Origin: Acetobacterium woodii
GTDB lineage: Bacteria; Bacillota; Clostridia; Eubacteriales; Eubacteriaceae
Length of the DNA: 64,000 nucleotides
Direction: 5' to 3'
Assembly: GCA_016213825.1 (NCBI GenBank)
Contig: JACQZP010000013.1
Span: forward strand, 109,146-173,145
The position numbers and the translations under genes were made by a program. Below the pieces are notes generated by a model, which saw nothing but the letters and a program-made list of their open reading frames with translations, was not told where the DNA came from and ran no database searches. Numbering within the stretch: position 1 is the stretch's first letter; every line of letters begins with the position of its first letter. Positions 51,501 through 59,940 of this stretch are shown here, in pieces.

Positions 51501-51994
51501 ATGCAATTCAAAATGGTATGGTTTCATCTGCAGGATATAATGGCGGATATGGAAATCAGGTCATCATTGATTTTGGTAATGGAATTGCAGCATCTTATTC
51601 GCACTTGGATAGTATCGGGGTTGAAGCTGGGCAAAGTGTGGTAATGGGCCAATACATTGGTTCAGTGGGAAACACGGGGTCATCCTATGGGGCCCATCTG
51701 CATTTCGGTTTATTAATCAATGGTGAATATGTTGATCCAATGATGCTATGGTCAGGGGCAAGTTATGATGTTGGTTCCAGATATGTTCCAGAAGATATGA
51801 TTGCCAAGATCCATAAAGGAGAAGCGATTATTCCGGCCAAAGAAAACCCGTATGCAAATAGTGGTGGGCCTGTCTTGCCACAATCAAAAATTGAGTTTAC
51901 TCAGAATAACTATAGTCCCAAAGAACTGAGCCCGTCTGAATCTGCACGATATGCCAAACGTGGGTTTCAGGAATTGGGATTGATGATGGGGTAA
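48503..51994 (+). CDS. Tape measure protein with M23 peptidase domain
   Basis: A 1163-residue tail tape measure. An N-terminal coiled coil (to about residue 180) precedes the TP901-type tape-measure core (SDYNESLNKVSVAFGDNASE), then hydrophobic Gly/Ala-rich helices (about 430-510) and W-rich helical repeats (KWQETKQDSQQKWNDIKQDL). A C-terminal M23 domain carries YHEGLDFNDTVGEGTPLYAI and AHLHF, the zinc site of lysostaphin-type endopeptidases. It sets tail length and helps DNA pass the cell wall. Full length. Confidence 0.96.
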   Translation: MASATLRVGADISEFQKATRQMNEEMKTLDSAMKASASAAELADDKLKGLKDQQSLLAEKVKIASDAVQNQKNYIDTLAEKQEKLKTRQSELITKIAESTEKWEAAKSQYGKNSDEAKKLADELAKLEKQQKNNDNAIDSNISKINVANKKLSDNETQLNKTEKALKDVSKEINSFKLNEFSNKLDTAGTRMRDIGGMLSLGVTAPIVAAGTAMVKLASDYNESLNKVSVAFGDNASEVINWSETTLGQFGIASGSALDMAALFGDMGTAMGLSTGEASKMSMSLTGLAGDLASFKNIGIDQAQDALKGVFTGEGEALKTLGIVMQDSTLEAYALANGYSKTYDEMSQAEKVALRYAFVMDATKNSQGDFARTSDGTANSLRTFQEAMKELGAEFGQNILPVLTPFIQKLTEMAKGFGDLPPQAQQAIVGIGGIAAAIGPLLMVFGGMAGGLSNILGLLGSSGLMGGMSGAAGATGGLSAAFTALTGPVGIAVASIAAIGAVIAGAWQNSEVFRNSVGSAFESVKTTIQDAFARISEAMGPALASFQGFSADLSPILQQIGDFLGNNIVPIVKSFFENFINGFANVIVAIAPFIEGLGNLLAFIGNFVGAVFALFNGDWASAWTFAQAMGQSFVDFLGNALAGMQNMFFLVFGNLITKIQETWTNIQTSTTEAWNAVTAFLKESCDAIYNNTIGKITETAKGVADKWQETKQDSQQKWNDIKQDLATKWNEIYANVTEKVKATTMDVAQKWEDAKLDADMKWSDIRENLRTKVGEIYENTIGKAQNILEELALKWEKIKSDAGTKWDEIKQRISSAVSGLPDELKAIAMGMINKMVEGITETASNVYDAVTGLVNQVITKFKEGFGINSPSKVLKEIGQFMVQGLINGLSGDNLMAFVNNIVDQIKTAFSNGALNVGNIMATLGSSAMDFLSKLGINMGGLGFSAAGLNGKVWGSPTGSSVFNENFAWDEDFGDRAGSVGSQYHEGLDFNDTVGEGTPLYAIQNGMVSSAGYNGGYGNQVIIDFGNGIAASYSHLDSIGVEAGQSVVMGQYIGSVGNTGSSYGAHLHFGLLINGEYVDPMMLWSGASYDVGSRYVPEDMIAKIHKGEAIIPAKENPYANSGGPVLPQSKIEFTQNNYSPKELSPSESARYAKRGFQELGLMMG

Positions 51995-52008
51995 AGGAGT
52001 TGAGATAA

Positions 52009-52884
52009 CTGAAAACACTGAAATATAGAAACAGCCAGGGAGAAGAGGTGATTTTTACAAACGCTGCTCCTTTTTGGTTAAAAGATTTTTCACAGAATAC
52101 AGGAGTCGTAAATTATACCAATAAAGGCTCCGGACAGGATGGAAATTCTTTTTTAGGAAATACGCTTGATGATAGTGATATTACCTTGAAATTGTCCATC
52201 AGAGGCAGTGAAAAGAGCGAATTTGAACAACTCAAAGCAAAATTAAGAAGAGTATTTAATCCAAAGTTTGGTAAAGGGTCACTTATTCATAATAATGGGG
52301 AAAAAGACCTGGAAATAATGTGCGTACCGGCAAAAGTTCCGTTCATAGTCAATAAGAGCGATCGGAGAGGTGAATGTATTATTTCTTTGGTGGCAAATAG
52401 TCCGTACTGGATGGATATGAACCAGACAAAAGAAGAAATTGCCATGTGGGTTGGCGACTTTGAATTTGATTTTTTTAACGGTCTGCAGATCCCAGAAGAG
52501 GGAATCATCATGGGCCACCGGGAACTCAGTCTGATTGTTAATTGTCCCAACGATGGCGACGGTGAAGCTGGTATGATCATTGAATTCCGGGCTTTAGCCA
52601 CGCTCACAAATCCATCACTCCGGAACGTCAACACACAGGAATATGTAAAGATAAACAAGACCATGGTGGACGGCGAAATCATCCGTGTCAATACGCATTT
52701 CGCTGAAGAGGATGTGGAAATGGAATTAGACGGGGTGACAACGAACGCATTTAATTACATCGATGAAGACATGACCTTCCTGAAGCTTTACCAGGGCGAC
52801 AACCTATTTCGGTATGATGCAGAAACCGGCCTGGATAACCTGGTCGTAAACATTTATCGGCAAAACAAATATCTGGGGGTATAG
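52009..52884 (+). CDS. Distal tail protein (Dit), probable CTG start
   Basis: A 291-residue distal tail protein of the siphovirus family; it forms the ring joining tail tube and tip. The frame is open back to 52009 and the extra 13 residues (KTLKYRNSQGEEV) match the normal first strand of Dit. No ATG/GTG/TTG exists there, but CTG 52009 has AAAGGAG about 10 bases upstream. A GTG at 52048 would cut the first strand. WMDMNQ and the C-terminal YQGDNLFRYDAE loop are typical. Confidence 0.88.
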   Translation: MKTLKYRNSQGEEVIFTNAAPFWLKDFSQNTGVVNYTNKGSGQDGNSFLGNTLDDSDITLKLSIRGSEKSEFEQLKAKLRRVFNPKFGKGSLIHNNGEKDLEIMCVPAKVPFIVNKSDRRGECIISLVANSPYWMDMNQTKEEIAMWVGDFEFDFFNGLQIPEEGIIMGHRELSLIVNCPNDGDGEAGMIIEFRALATLTNPSLRNVNTQEYVKINKTMVDGEIIRVNTHFAEEDVEMELDGVTTNAFNYIDEDMTFLKLYQGDNLFRYDAETGLDNLVVNIYRQNKYLGV

Positions 52885-52885
52885 C

Positions 52886-53980
52886 ATGGATCTTTATGTA
52901 GCAGACAGAAGCTTTAATAAACTGGGTACCATCAATAACCGGACATCGCTCCGGTGGGTGCGCCGGTACCGGAAAACCGGAGAGTTTGAAATCCATTGCT
53001 CGGCGACCACACAGAACATAGAAAAGCTGCAGCGGGGTAATGTGATCATCAAGCCCGGTGATCCAGAAGCCGGTTTTATCTCATACCGCAATTTACAGGA
53101 AGACAATGAAGGAAAAGAGCTGCTTGTTGTTAAAGGGCAGTTTTTAACTGGATACCTGAATCGGCGGATCATCTGGGGGATAGAAATCATTAATGGATTG
53201 GTGGAAGTGGCCATGCGTACGTTGGTCATAAAAAACACCATCAGCCCCACGAATTCCGACAGAATCATTACCGGGTTATCCCTGGGAACGCTGATGAACT
53301 ACACCGAAACAGCCGATTACCAGACATCATATGCAAATTTGACTGACGAACTCGAAAACCTGAGCAATCTGTCAAACATTGGTTATCGCATCCGGTACGA
53401 CGGATCAACCAAGTCAATGCAGTTTGAAACCTATAAAGGACTGAATCGGACCGCCGGGCAGAGCGTCAATCCCCGGTGTATTTTTAGCAAAGACTATAAC
53501 AACGTTGAAAAACAGGAGTTTACCGAAAGCGACGGTAATTACCGGAATGTTTGTCTGGTGGGCGGCATCGGAGAAGGAACAGACAGAAAATTTACAACTG
53601 TTGGCAGCGCAGCCGGTCTGGATCGGTACGAAGTGTTTTCAGATCAAAAGAGCCTGAGCAATATTGTGGATAGTGTCACATTGACCGATGCAGAATACCA
53701 AGCGCTGCTTCAGGGAAAGGGAAATGAAGTTCTCACCCAGAATAAAAAGATCTGTGTGTTTGACAGCTCCATTGATAAGTATGCGAACCGGAAATATAAA
53801 GAGGATTATGACCTGGGGGACATCGTGACAAACATCAATAAAAAATGGGGCGTCAAGCTGGATACCAGGATCGAAGAAGTGGAAGAGGTCTATGAGGATG
53901 GAAACGAAAAAATCAATGTGGTGTTCGGGGATGAAGCGCCAACATTGATAGACAAGATTAAACAATTAAGAAAGAGGTGA
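52886..53980 (+). CDS. Tail tip protein, Gp37-like (prophage tail endopeptidase family)
   Basis: A 364-residue protein of the ReqiPepy6 gp37 type, which stands in for Tal. The start MDLYVADRSFNKLGTINNRT and the segment LRWVRRYRKTGEFEIHC are typical. Beta-rich hub protein of the tail tip. It starts 1 base after Dit stops. Confidence 0.88.
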   Translation: MDLYVADRSFNKLGTINNRTSLRWVRRYRKTGEFEIHCSATTQNIEKLQRGNVIIKPGDPEAGFISYRNLQEDNEGKELLVVKGQFLTGYLNRRIIWGIEIINGLVEVAMRTLVIKNTISPTNSDRIITGLSLGTLMNYTETADYQTSYANLTDELENLSNLSNIGYRIRYDGSTKSMQFETYKGLNRTAGQSVNPRCIFSKDYNNVEKQEFTESDGNYRNVCLVGGIGEGTDRKFTTVGSAAGLDRYEVFSDQKSLSNIVDSVTLTDAEYQALLQGKGNEVLTQNKKICVFDSSIDKYANRKYKEDYDLGDIVTNINKKWGVKLDTRIEEVEEVYEDGNEKINVVFGDEAPTLIDKIKQLRKR

Positions 53981-53984
53981 GTTT

Positions 53985-55010
53985 ATGGCTGAATCAAGTG
54001 GTTTTTTTCCGTCTTACAATGGGGACAGAAGGTATTTCACAAGTTTTTTCGCTGAGTATTTTGCCGATTTTATAAGCAACGGGATTTACCCGAACCCATC
54101 AACTCAGTGCCAGGTATTGGCAAATAACGATATGACTGTAACGCTGAAGCCTGGGAATGCCTATATCAATGGATACAGGTACAAGAATGACAGCGATAAA
54201 AGTCTAAGTATTGAAACGGCGGATGGTGTTTTAAAACGGATTGACCGGATTGTATTGCGATATACAGTATTAAATCGGGAAATTAAGGCTTATGTAAAAA
54301 AGGGGACGTTTGCCAGTACGCCGGTGGCACCAAACCTGCAACGTGATGCAGATATGTGGGAGCTGGGTGTTGCGGATATTTTTGTTGCAAATGGAGCGGT
54401 GAGTATTTCCCAGGCCAATATTACAGATCTAAGACTTAGCAATAATTATTGTGGGATTGTGCATGGAGTGATAGATCAGGTTGACACTACCACAATTTTC
54501 AATCAATTTCAGGCGTGGTATTTGGAGAGGACGAACCAGGCAACAACGGATATTGCAACGATGCTTTCAGCTTTTCAAAGCAGTTTCAATGCTTGGTTTG
54601 CGAATATACAGGATATTCTGGATGAGAATACTGCAGGGAATTTACTTAATCTGATTAATGATCTGATTGCACGAATGACTGCAGCTGAAACAGCAATTGA
54701 AAATCATACAGCGGATATTGTGGCTCTCGATGCACGACTTGACCTTCAGGAACGGCTATTAACTTCGACTATTCCAACAACAGGATGGAGTGGGACTGCC
54801 CCTTATACAATTACAATCACGGTACCGGGTTTGACTGACTCGCGGCCAGATATCAATCCGATTCTTTCAGCAACGCTGGCTACTGCTCGGTTGGAAAAAG
54901 AGGCATGGAATACAATCGGATATATTGATTGTACAGCCAACACGATGACGGTAACCTGTCTGGAAGAAATCCCGACAACAGCTATTAATGTAGAATTGGT
55001 AGGTGGATGA
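53985..55010 (+). CDS. Baseplate/tail fibre protein
   Basis: A 341-residue protein. The N-terminal 150 residues (GFFPSYNGDRRYFTSFFAEY, NDMTVTLKPGNAYINGYRY) recur in tail-tip proteins of Firmicutes siphophages. A coiled coil follows (about 215-255) and a C-terminal beta domain (PYTITITVPGLTDSRP). Likely part of the adsorption apparatus. Confidence 0.85.
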   Translation: MAESSGFFPSYNGDRRYFTSFFAEYFADFISNGIYPNPSTQCQVLANNDMTVTLKPGNAYINGYRYKNDSDKSLSIETADGVLKRIDRIVLRYTVLNREIKAYVKKGTFASTPVAPNLQRDADMWELGVADIFVANGAVSISQANITDLRLSNNYCGIVHGVIDQVDTTTIFNQFQAWYLERTNQATTDIATMLSAFQSSFNAWFANIQDILDENTAGNLLNLINDLIARMTAAETAIENHTADIVALDARLDLQERLLTSTIPTTGWSGTAPYTITITVPGLTDSRPDINPILSATLATARLEKEAWNTIGYIDCTANTMTVTCLEEIPTTAINVELVGG

Positions 55011-55011
55011 T

Positions 55012-56286
55012 ATGGGTAGAGGAAGATTAAACGGCCAGAGTGGTGGGGCGAAAATAAATGGTATTGTTAAAGAATACCTTGTCCAAGCCGGAAATACAAT
55101 TTCAGCAGGTGATTTTGTGGAATTTGTTAGAAGTATATCACTTGGAACTGCGAATAACCCCCTTGGTAATTTTTCTGCCTATCAGATTAGGGCAGCTAAA
55201 TTAACAGACACAGAAGTAATAATTTGCTACCGAAAGGGAAGTGATGGAGTTTGTTATGCATCAGTTTTAAATATTGCTGGCACAACAATAACTCAAATTA
55301 TTACCCCTGTTAATGTCAGTGGTTCACAAATAGATTCCGAATTAAAACTTAAACGATTATCGGATACCACTGCTATTATTGCATACACTGTGAGCAGTAA
55401 CACAGTTAAAATGCTAAAAATAGTTAGTTTTAACGGAACTTCATTGAGCTTAGGAAGTGCCTATAATATTGGAGTTGTGCCGCTGGATATGATTGTTTTA
55501 AGTGGCTCAACATTATTGTTTACTTATTGTTGGGGTTCACAGTGTTTTGCCACGATATTGTCATTTTCAGGGACAAGCATAACAGCAAGAGGAACGGACA
55601 TAATGTTTTTTAATGGTTACTCAGCGTCAATAATTTTTAGACAGAGAGCTGACGGTACTATCGTTGTCGGATTTGATGCATCTAATTATATCGGATTTGC
55701 TGTGCTTGCAATATCGGGAACTACGATAAGTGCTGGAAATGTAGCATTGACGCCTTATGTAGGCACATCAAATATTTATGTTTGGTTCGTATCTGACATA
55801 CGCGCATGTGCACTGTATCTTGATAATACAAATCCTGCTTCAATCAAGTTTTACAATGTAAGTATTAATGGAAATACGATTACAATTGACACCACTTTTC
55901 GATTATTAGGTAACTTTTCTGCATTTTACTTTGTCAGTATTACAAATCTGTCTAGCACAAAATCAATTATGACATTTGCAAGTGGTACAAACCCGTTTTA
56001 TCACAACGTAATGGTTCTGAATCTTGTTGGAGAAAATATCATTCCAGAAACTCGTTATATCACTTACAGTCAAAACGTATGGGAAAGTCCTCTACCTGTA
56101 TTTTTAGGGACAAAAAAAATGTTCAATATATACGGCGATGGAGGTTACTATATTGTGAGCAGAATTTTAAATATTGTAGAAAGTGTGAGAAAAAGCTCAT
56201 TATCAGAGGGGATACAAGGCATTTCGAAAACAAAAGGTGGAGCAGGTGAGACGGTAAAAGTTTTCACTTTAACAGGAGGATTATGA
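55012..56286 (+). CDS. Tail fibre / receptor-binding protein
   Basis: A 424-residue beta-rich protein with repeated ITALTYRKG/ATILSFSGTSIT-like strands, looking like a beta-propeller. ATG 55012 (MGRGRLNGQ) is chosen over GTG 55003, as AGGTGGA lies upstream. Probably the host-binding protein; most variable tail gene in such phages. Confidence 0.75.
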   Translation: MGRGRLNGQSGGAKINGIVKEYLVQAGNTISAGDFVEFVRSISLGTANNPLGNFSAYQIRAAKLTDTEVIICYRKGSDGVCYASVLNIAGTTITQIITPVNVSGSQIDSELKLKRLSDTTAIIAYTVSSNTVKMLKIVSFNGTSLSLGSAYNIGVVPLDMIVLSGSTLLFTYCWGSQCFATILSFSGTSITARGTDIMFFNGYSASIIFRQRADGTIVVGFDASNYIGFAVLAISGTTISAGNVALTPYVGTSNIYVWFVSDIRACALYLDNTNPASIKFYNVSINGNTITIDTTFRLLGNFSAFYFVSITNLSSTKSIMTFASGTNPFYHNVMVLNLVGENIIPETRYITYSQNVWESPLPVFLGTKKMFNIYGDGGYYIVSRILNIVESVRKSSLSEGIQGISKTKGGAGETVKVFTLTGGL

Positions 56287-56681
56287 TGATAGTAATAACA
56301 GATAAAAAAAATGATTCGATCGCATATTTGGCGATTAAACATGATATTGTTGAAAATGGAATAAAAGTGCGAGCTGCCGATGGGTTTGAGTGCATTATTC
56401 CGGATAACGGGAGTTTTTTGTTGTTCGAAATCGGGGTTGTGCCAGAATATGTGAAACCAGGATATTACAAATATACTGAAGATGGAGGGTTTGTAAAAAA
56501 TCAAGACTATGTTCCTTTTATCCCATTGGAGGAAAAAGCAAAACAACTGGAAAATGAACTCCTGAACACAAAACTCGCCATGGCTGAACTGGTGGAACAG
56601 CAGCAAGCAGATAAACTAAGTAATCAACTGGCCTTGGCAGAAGTGATTGAATCAATTATGGGAGGAGGTGCCACAGTATGA
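56283..56681 (+). CDS. Tail accessory protein (XkdW-like)
   Basis: A 132-residue protein. An N-terminal beta domain is followed by a coiled coil (EEKAKQLENELLNTKLAMAE) and a Gly-rich end. Similar proteins follow tail-fibre genes in clostridial phages. ATGATG start overlaps the preceding stop. Confidence 0.75.
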   Translation: MMIVITDKKNDSIAYLAIKHDIVENGIKVRAADGFECIIPDNGSFLLFEIGVVPEYVKPGYYKYTEDGGFVKNQDYVPFIPLEEKAKQLENELLNTKLAMAELVEQQQADKLSNQLALAEVIESIMGGGATV

Positions 56682-56824
56682 TCGTAAAAATGTATGCAGA
56701 TCTGGTAGAACAGCAATTGCGAGCACTGACCGAAGCGGATGCAACAGCATGGAATTGCCCGATGGTACCGGTTATTTACCGGGCAAGAGTAGAAGCAGAA
56801 TTGGCAAGCAGACAGGCAGCTTAG
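56678..56824 (+). CDS. Small tail-region protein (CD1375/XkdX-like)
   Basis: A 48-residue protein (MIVKMYADLVEQQLRALTEA...) with the form of CD1375/XkdX small proteins before holin genes (short N-terminal helix, VPVIYRARVEAEL end). GGAGGAGGTG is upstream. It overlaps the previous gene by 4 bases. Confidence 0.65.
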   Translation: MIVKMYADLVEQQLRALTEADATAWNCPMVPVIYRARVEAELASRQAA

Positions 56825-56860
56825 GCTGTTTTTTTATTCCCCAAAAGAAAGGATGGAAGA

Positions 56861-57292
56861 ATGAGATATTTTACAGACAACCCCTTATTTTCAAGCATTT
56901 TTACGGCAGTAGTAGGATTTTTGACGTGGTTATTTGGAGGGTGGGATACGTTGATGTGTGTTTTGGTAGCGCTGATGGCTTTAGATTATATCACCGGGTT
57001 AATGGTGGCGTTCCAGAACAAAAAACTGTCCTCATCCATTGGGTTAAAAGGACTGTTTAAAAAGGTGGCTGAGTTGGTCGTGGTCATGGTGGCCGTTCAG
57101 ATTGATATTGCCACCAACCAGGGCGGATCATATTTTAAAAACATCGTCTGCCTGATGTTCATTGCCAATGAAGGGCTGAGTATCTTGGAGAATACCGGCA
57201 ATTTAGGCGTTCCCCTTCCGGAAGCTCTTACCAAGGCATTAAAACAGATTGGAAACAAAGCAGAGACAGAAAAAGAAAGTGAAGGTGAATGA
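56861..57292 (+). CDS. Phage holin (holin_4/TcdE-like family)
   Basis: A 143-residue membrane protein with three helices. FGGWDTLMCVLVALMALDYI and the segment FANEGLSILEN-like (here IANEGLSILENTGNLG) are hallmarks of the phi-LC3/holin_4_1 family. It forms the membrane lesions that release the amidase. AAAGAAAGGATGG lies upstream; it overlaps the amidase by 4 bases. Confidence 0.93.
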   Translation: MRYFTDNPLFSSIFTAVVGFLTWLFGGWDTLMCVLVALMALDYITGLMVAFQNKKLSSSIGLKGLFKKVAELVVVMVAVQIDIATNQGGSYFKNIVCLMFIANEGLSILENTGNLGVPLPEALTKALKQIGNKAETEKESEGE

Positions 57293-58287
57293 AAATGGCA
57301 AATACGTTACTGTATAAAGTGCACGTCGAAAATAAAGGTTGGGGCGCTTGGATCCAGGAAGGGCGCTTGGCCGGGACAGTCGGCCAGGGATTACGGATTG
57401 AAGCGATTCGCATCCAGGGTGTTGACCGTTACCGTGTCCACGTCGAGAACATCGGCTGGATGGATTGGGTTAAAGAAGATGAGATTGCCGGTACCGTTGG
57501 CAAAGGCCTAAGAATAGAAGCAATTGAAATTGAATGCGAAAATCTGAATTATCAGGTTCATGTGCAGAATGTCGGATGGTTGGATTTTGCCAGAAATGGA
57601 GAAATGGCCGGTACGACTGGCGGGAGTCTGAGAATTGAAGCGATTCGGCTATTAAAAAGTGATGAACCAATTAGCGTGGATGATCACCGATCTACGTTTG
57701 TAATAGCGCCTGCGCCTGTTCCTGTACCGATCCCAACGCCTGTGACATCTGCACAGGGTAAGAAGTCCGGAAAGATTTATCTGGCTGTTGGGCATGGTGT
57801 TTCAAGCGACGGATCGTGGGATTGTGGGTGCGTTGATGGCCAGTATACTGAAGCCGATTTAATGCTGGCCATCGGGAAGGTAGCTGCAGCAAGATTACGT
57901 GATCTCGGTTTCACGGTCCTGACGGATGCTGACACCGACAATGATAAAAACATTGCTGTTTGCGTCAACGAAGCGAATTCGTGGGGAGCCGATGTTTACG
58001 TATCACTTCATTGTGATTATAATCAGGCTCCGTCTGGGACGTTGCCAATTGTCTATCCAGGGAGTGGCGACGGAATCCGGATTGCAAACTGCCTGATTGC
58101 TTCAGCTCAAGTTCGTCTGGGGCTCGGTACCCGGGGTATGATTCAGCGAGATGATTGGGAAGTCGCTGATACCGGCATGGCTGCCTGTATTTTTGAAACT
58201 GGCAGCATTCGTCCGGATATCGGATTATTGACCAATGCTTCAGCATTTGGTGAGGTCGTTGCTCAAGGTATTTACGATTGGTTTTAA
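57289..58287 (+). CDS. Endolysin: N-acetylmuramoyl-L-alanine amidase with three ChW repeats
   Basis: A 332-residue lysin. Residues about 3-125 hold three ChW (clostridial hydrophobic W) repeats, each about 40 residues with the pattern VHVENxGWxxW...AGTxGxxLRIEAI; the third has Phe in place of the second Trp. A Pro/Val-rich linker (APAPVPVPIPTPV) leads to an Amidase_3 domain: VGHGVSSDGS, YVSLHCDYN and FETGSIR hold the zinc ligands and catalytic Glu. ChW domains on the binding side are unusual for phages and typical of clostridial hosts. Confidence 0.94.
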   Translation: MKMANTLLYKVHVENKGWGAWIQEGRLAGTVGQGLRIEAIRIQGVDRYRVHVENIGWMDWVKEDEIAGTVGKGLRIEAIEIECENLNYQVHVQNVGWLDFARNGEMAGTTGGSLRIEAIRLLKSDEPISVDDHRSTFVIAPAPVPVPIPTPVTSAQGKKSGKIYLAVGHGVSSDGSWDCGCVDGQYTEADLMLAIGKVAAARLRDLGFTVLTDADTDNDKNIAVCVNEANSWGADVYVSLHCDYNQAPSGTLPIVYPGSGDGIRIANCLIASAQVRLGLGTRGMIQRDDWEVADTGMAACIFETGSIRPDIGLLTNASAFGEVVAQGIYDWF

Positions 58288-58362
58288 GGTATTTGTAGGT
58301 CTAGACGTTTTGATATTGAAAATACAATAATCTTGACCGAAAATTTGTCAAGCAAGTTTCAC

Positions 58363-58386
58363 GGCCACTTTCGGGTGGCCATATTT
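58363..58386 (+). terminator. Weak terminator between endolysin and dam
   Basis: GGCCAC, TTTCGG loop, GTGGCC then ATATTT. The T-run is poor, so read-through to dam is likely. Confidence 0.45.
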
Positions 58387-58403
58387 AATATTCAGGAGGA
58401 AAA

Positions 58404-59159
58404 ATGAATAGTTTTATACCATGGATTGGCGGGAAACGCCTGTTAAGAAAAACAATAATTGAAATGTTCCCAAAGGACTTTGATCGATACATTGAGGTCT
58501 TTGGCGGTGCCGGATGGGTGCTCTTTGCAAAAGATAAGCATGCCGATCTGGAGATTTATAATGATTTTGATGGTCAATTGGCCAATTTGTTCCGGTGCGT
58601 AAAGTATCATCAGGATGAGGTGAAAAAAGAAATATCCTGCGTTCTGAATTCCCGGGAATTCTTTGATGATTTCAAATCTCAGCTTGATATGCGAGGATTA
58701 ACCGATATCCAACGAGCTGGCCGATATTTTATGATTATCAAGACATCATACGGAGCTGACAGAAAAACTTTTGGTGGGACTAAGAAAAACCTGATGAAAA
58801 GCATCGATTATCTGAGCGAGATTAGCGATCGACTGAACGGCGTGGTGATTGAAAACAGAGATTTTGAGCGGATCATCAAGGTTCATGATCGACCCGGTGC
58901 GCTTTTTTATCTTGATCCACCTTATCATGGCACAGAAAAATATTATCAGACCGGTTTTGGCGATGCCGATCATATAAGATTGAAAGAATGCTTGAAAAAA
59001 ATCAAAGGAAAGTTTATATTGAGTTATAACAATGATGAATTTGTCGGGAAATTGTACCAGGACTTTAACCTAATTGAAGTCAATCGGAGAAATTCGCTGA
59101 TTGAGCGGTACGATGGAAAAGATAAAGAATATAAAGAAGTAATAATCACGAATTACTAA
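58404..59159 (+). CDS. dam: Orphan Dam-type DNA adenine methylase (D12 class)
   Basis: A 251-residue N6-adenine methyltransferase. Motif I is IEVFGGAGW, preceded by WIGGKR, and the catalytic motif is DPPY (YLDPPYHGTE). FSYNN-like motif: ILSYNNDEF. The likely target is GATC, by family. No restriction partner is adjacent, so it probably protects phage DNA or alters regulation. AGGAGG precedes the ATG. A remnant of a second copy of its 3' end lies at 59873. Confidence 0.93.
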   Translation: MNSFIPWIGGKRLLRKTIIEMFPKDFDRYIEVFGGAGWVLFAKDKHADLEIYNDFDGQLANLFRCVKYHQDEVKKEISCVLNSREFFDDFKSQLDMRGLTDIQRAGRYFMIIKTSYGADRKTFGGTKKNLMKSIDYLSEISDRLNGVVIENRDFERIIKVHDRPGALFYLDPPYHGTEKYYQTGFGDADHIRLKECLKKIKGKFILSYNNDEFVGKLYQDFNLIEVNRRNSLIERYDGKDKEYKEVIITNY

Positions 59160-59209
59160 AAGATTACCTTATATTAAAGGGCCTTACGGTGTGGGGGCTT
59201 TTTGGTATG
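59149..59209 (+). repeat. Direct repeat, copy A (dam end and terminator-like sequence)
   Basis: About 60 bases covering the dam stop and a T-rich hairpin region. It recurs imperfectly at 59923-59981 (shared: CGAATTA, AAAGATTAC, TTATATT, GCCTTAC, TGTGGGGG, TTTGGTATG). Confidence 0.75.
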
Positions 59210-59290
59210 AGATAACATGTTTTTATAGATATTGATTTATGTTACGCTGTAGTCGTTTTGTAAGAGAAATATTAATAAAAAAATTTGTTG

Positions 59291-59319
59291 TTGATTTTAA
59301 GTAGTTATTGGTGTATTCT
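59291..59319 (+). promoter_or_regulatory. Promoter of the 128-residue cargo gene
   Basis: TTGATT (59291-59296), 17 bases, TATTCT (59314-59319), about 35 bases before the ATG. Confidence 0.6.
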
Positions 59320-59354
59320 ATTTAAAACTAAGTACACAATGTTGGAGGAAAAAT

Positions 59355-59741
59355 ATGAGTTATGTTGATTTTTTTACCAAAGATACCTATAGAAGTTTAT
59401 ACAATAATTTTAAAAATGAACCTTTAGTCGAAGCAATTTATAATTTCGTTTTTTGTGATACTAGTGCTGTCAATATGATTACTTCGACAAAAAATGGACG
59501 TCCAGCTTTGGAGGGGATTCTTTTTGAAGTAGAATTATTTTTGCAGATTGCTGTTGATTATAATATTAACTCACTGCTTGATAATAACGTCCCGAGTGAT
59601 AGTTTAAAGCAATGCATTGGAACAATGGCAAAAGATGTAATGGAATTATATGGATATGAAACTGAATTTAGCCCATCAAGAGCTTTGCCTATAAACGGAG
59701 GAAAGTTTATAAAAAGTGCTTCGAGATACAAAAAATTATAG
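59355..59741 (+). CDS. Prophage cargo protein, unknown
   Basis: A 128-residue soluble protein (MSYVDFFTKDTYRSLYNNFK...), helical, without recognised motifs. TGGAGGAA is the ribosome site. It has its own promoter and terminator and sits between dam and a remnant of a second dam, so it is a discrete inserted unit. AT-rich like the other right-end genes. A lysogen-expressed moron is the likely category. Confidence 0.65.
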   Translation: MSYVDFFTKDTYRSLYNNFKNEPLVEAIYNFVFCDTSAVNMITSTKNGRPALEGILFEVELFLQIAVDYNINSLLDNNVPSDSLKQCIGTMAKDVMELYGYETEFSPSRALPINGGKFIKSASRYKKL

Positions 59742-59814
59742 TCAAACAATCTAAAAATCAAGTATACTTTAAATATCAGCAGTAAGAAATGGAAAATAAT
59801 GAGAACCCAACAGT

Positions 59815-59841
59815 CGCCACGTCAAGTGGCGCCTTTTTTTA
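59815..59841 (+). terminator. Terminator of the 128-residue cargo gene
   Basis: CGCCAC, GTCAA, GTGGCG, then CTTTTTTT. Confidence 0.85.
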
Positions 59842-59872
59842 AATAATAACTATATTTTAGGAAGAAGTAAAC

Positions 59873-59940
59873 ATTCGTTGAGGTAAGATCGAAAAGTATT
59901 GAATTCAAATAAGTAATTATTGCGAATTATTAAAGATTAC
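59873..59940 (+). pseudogene. Remnant of a second dam 3' end
   Basis: Aligns with the last 60 or so bases of dam (59093-59159), with a short deletion. The final codons read V-I-I-A-N-Y-stop against V-I-I-T-N-Y-stop in dam, and a GAA codon before them has become TAA. The following terminator-like stretch (59923-59981) is duplicated too. Explained by a past duplication or exchange of the dam region. Confidence 0.65.

Noticed and set aside
58404..59159. Restriction-modification system
   Set aside because: Only the methylase is present; neighbouring genes show no nuclease motif.
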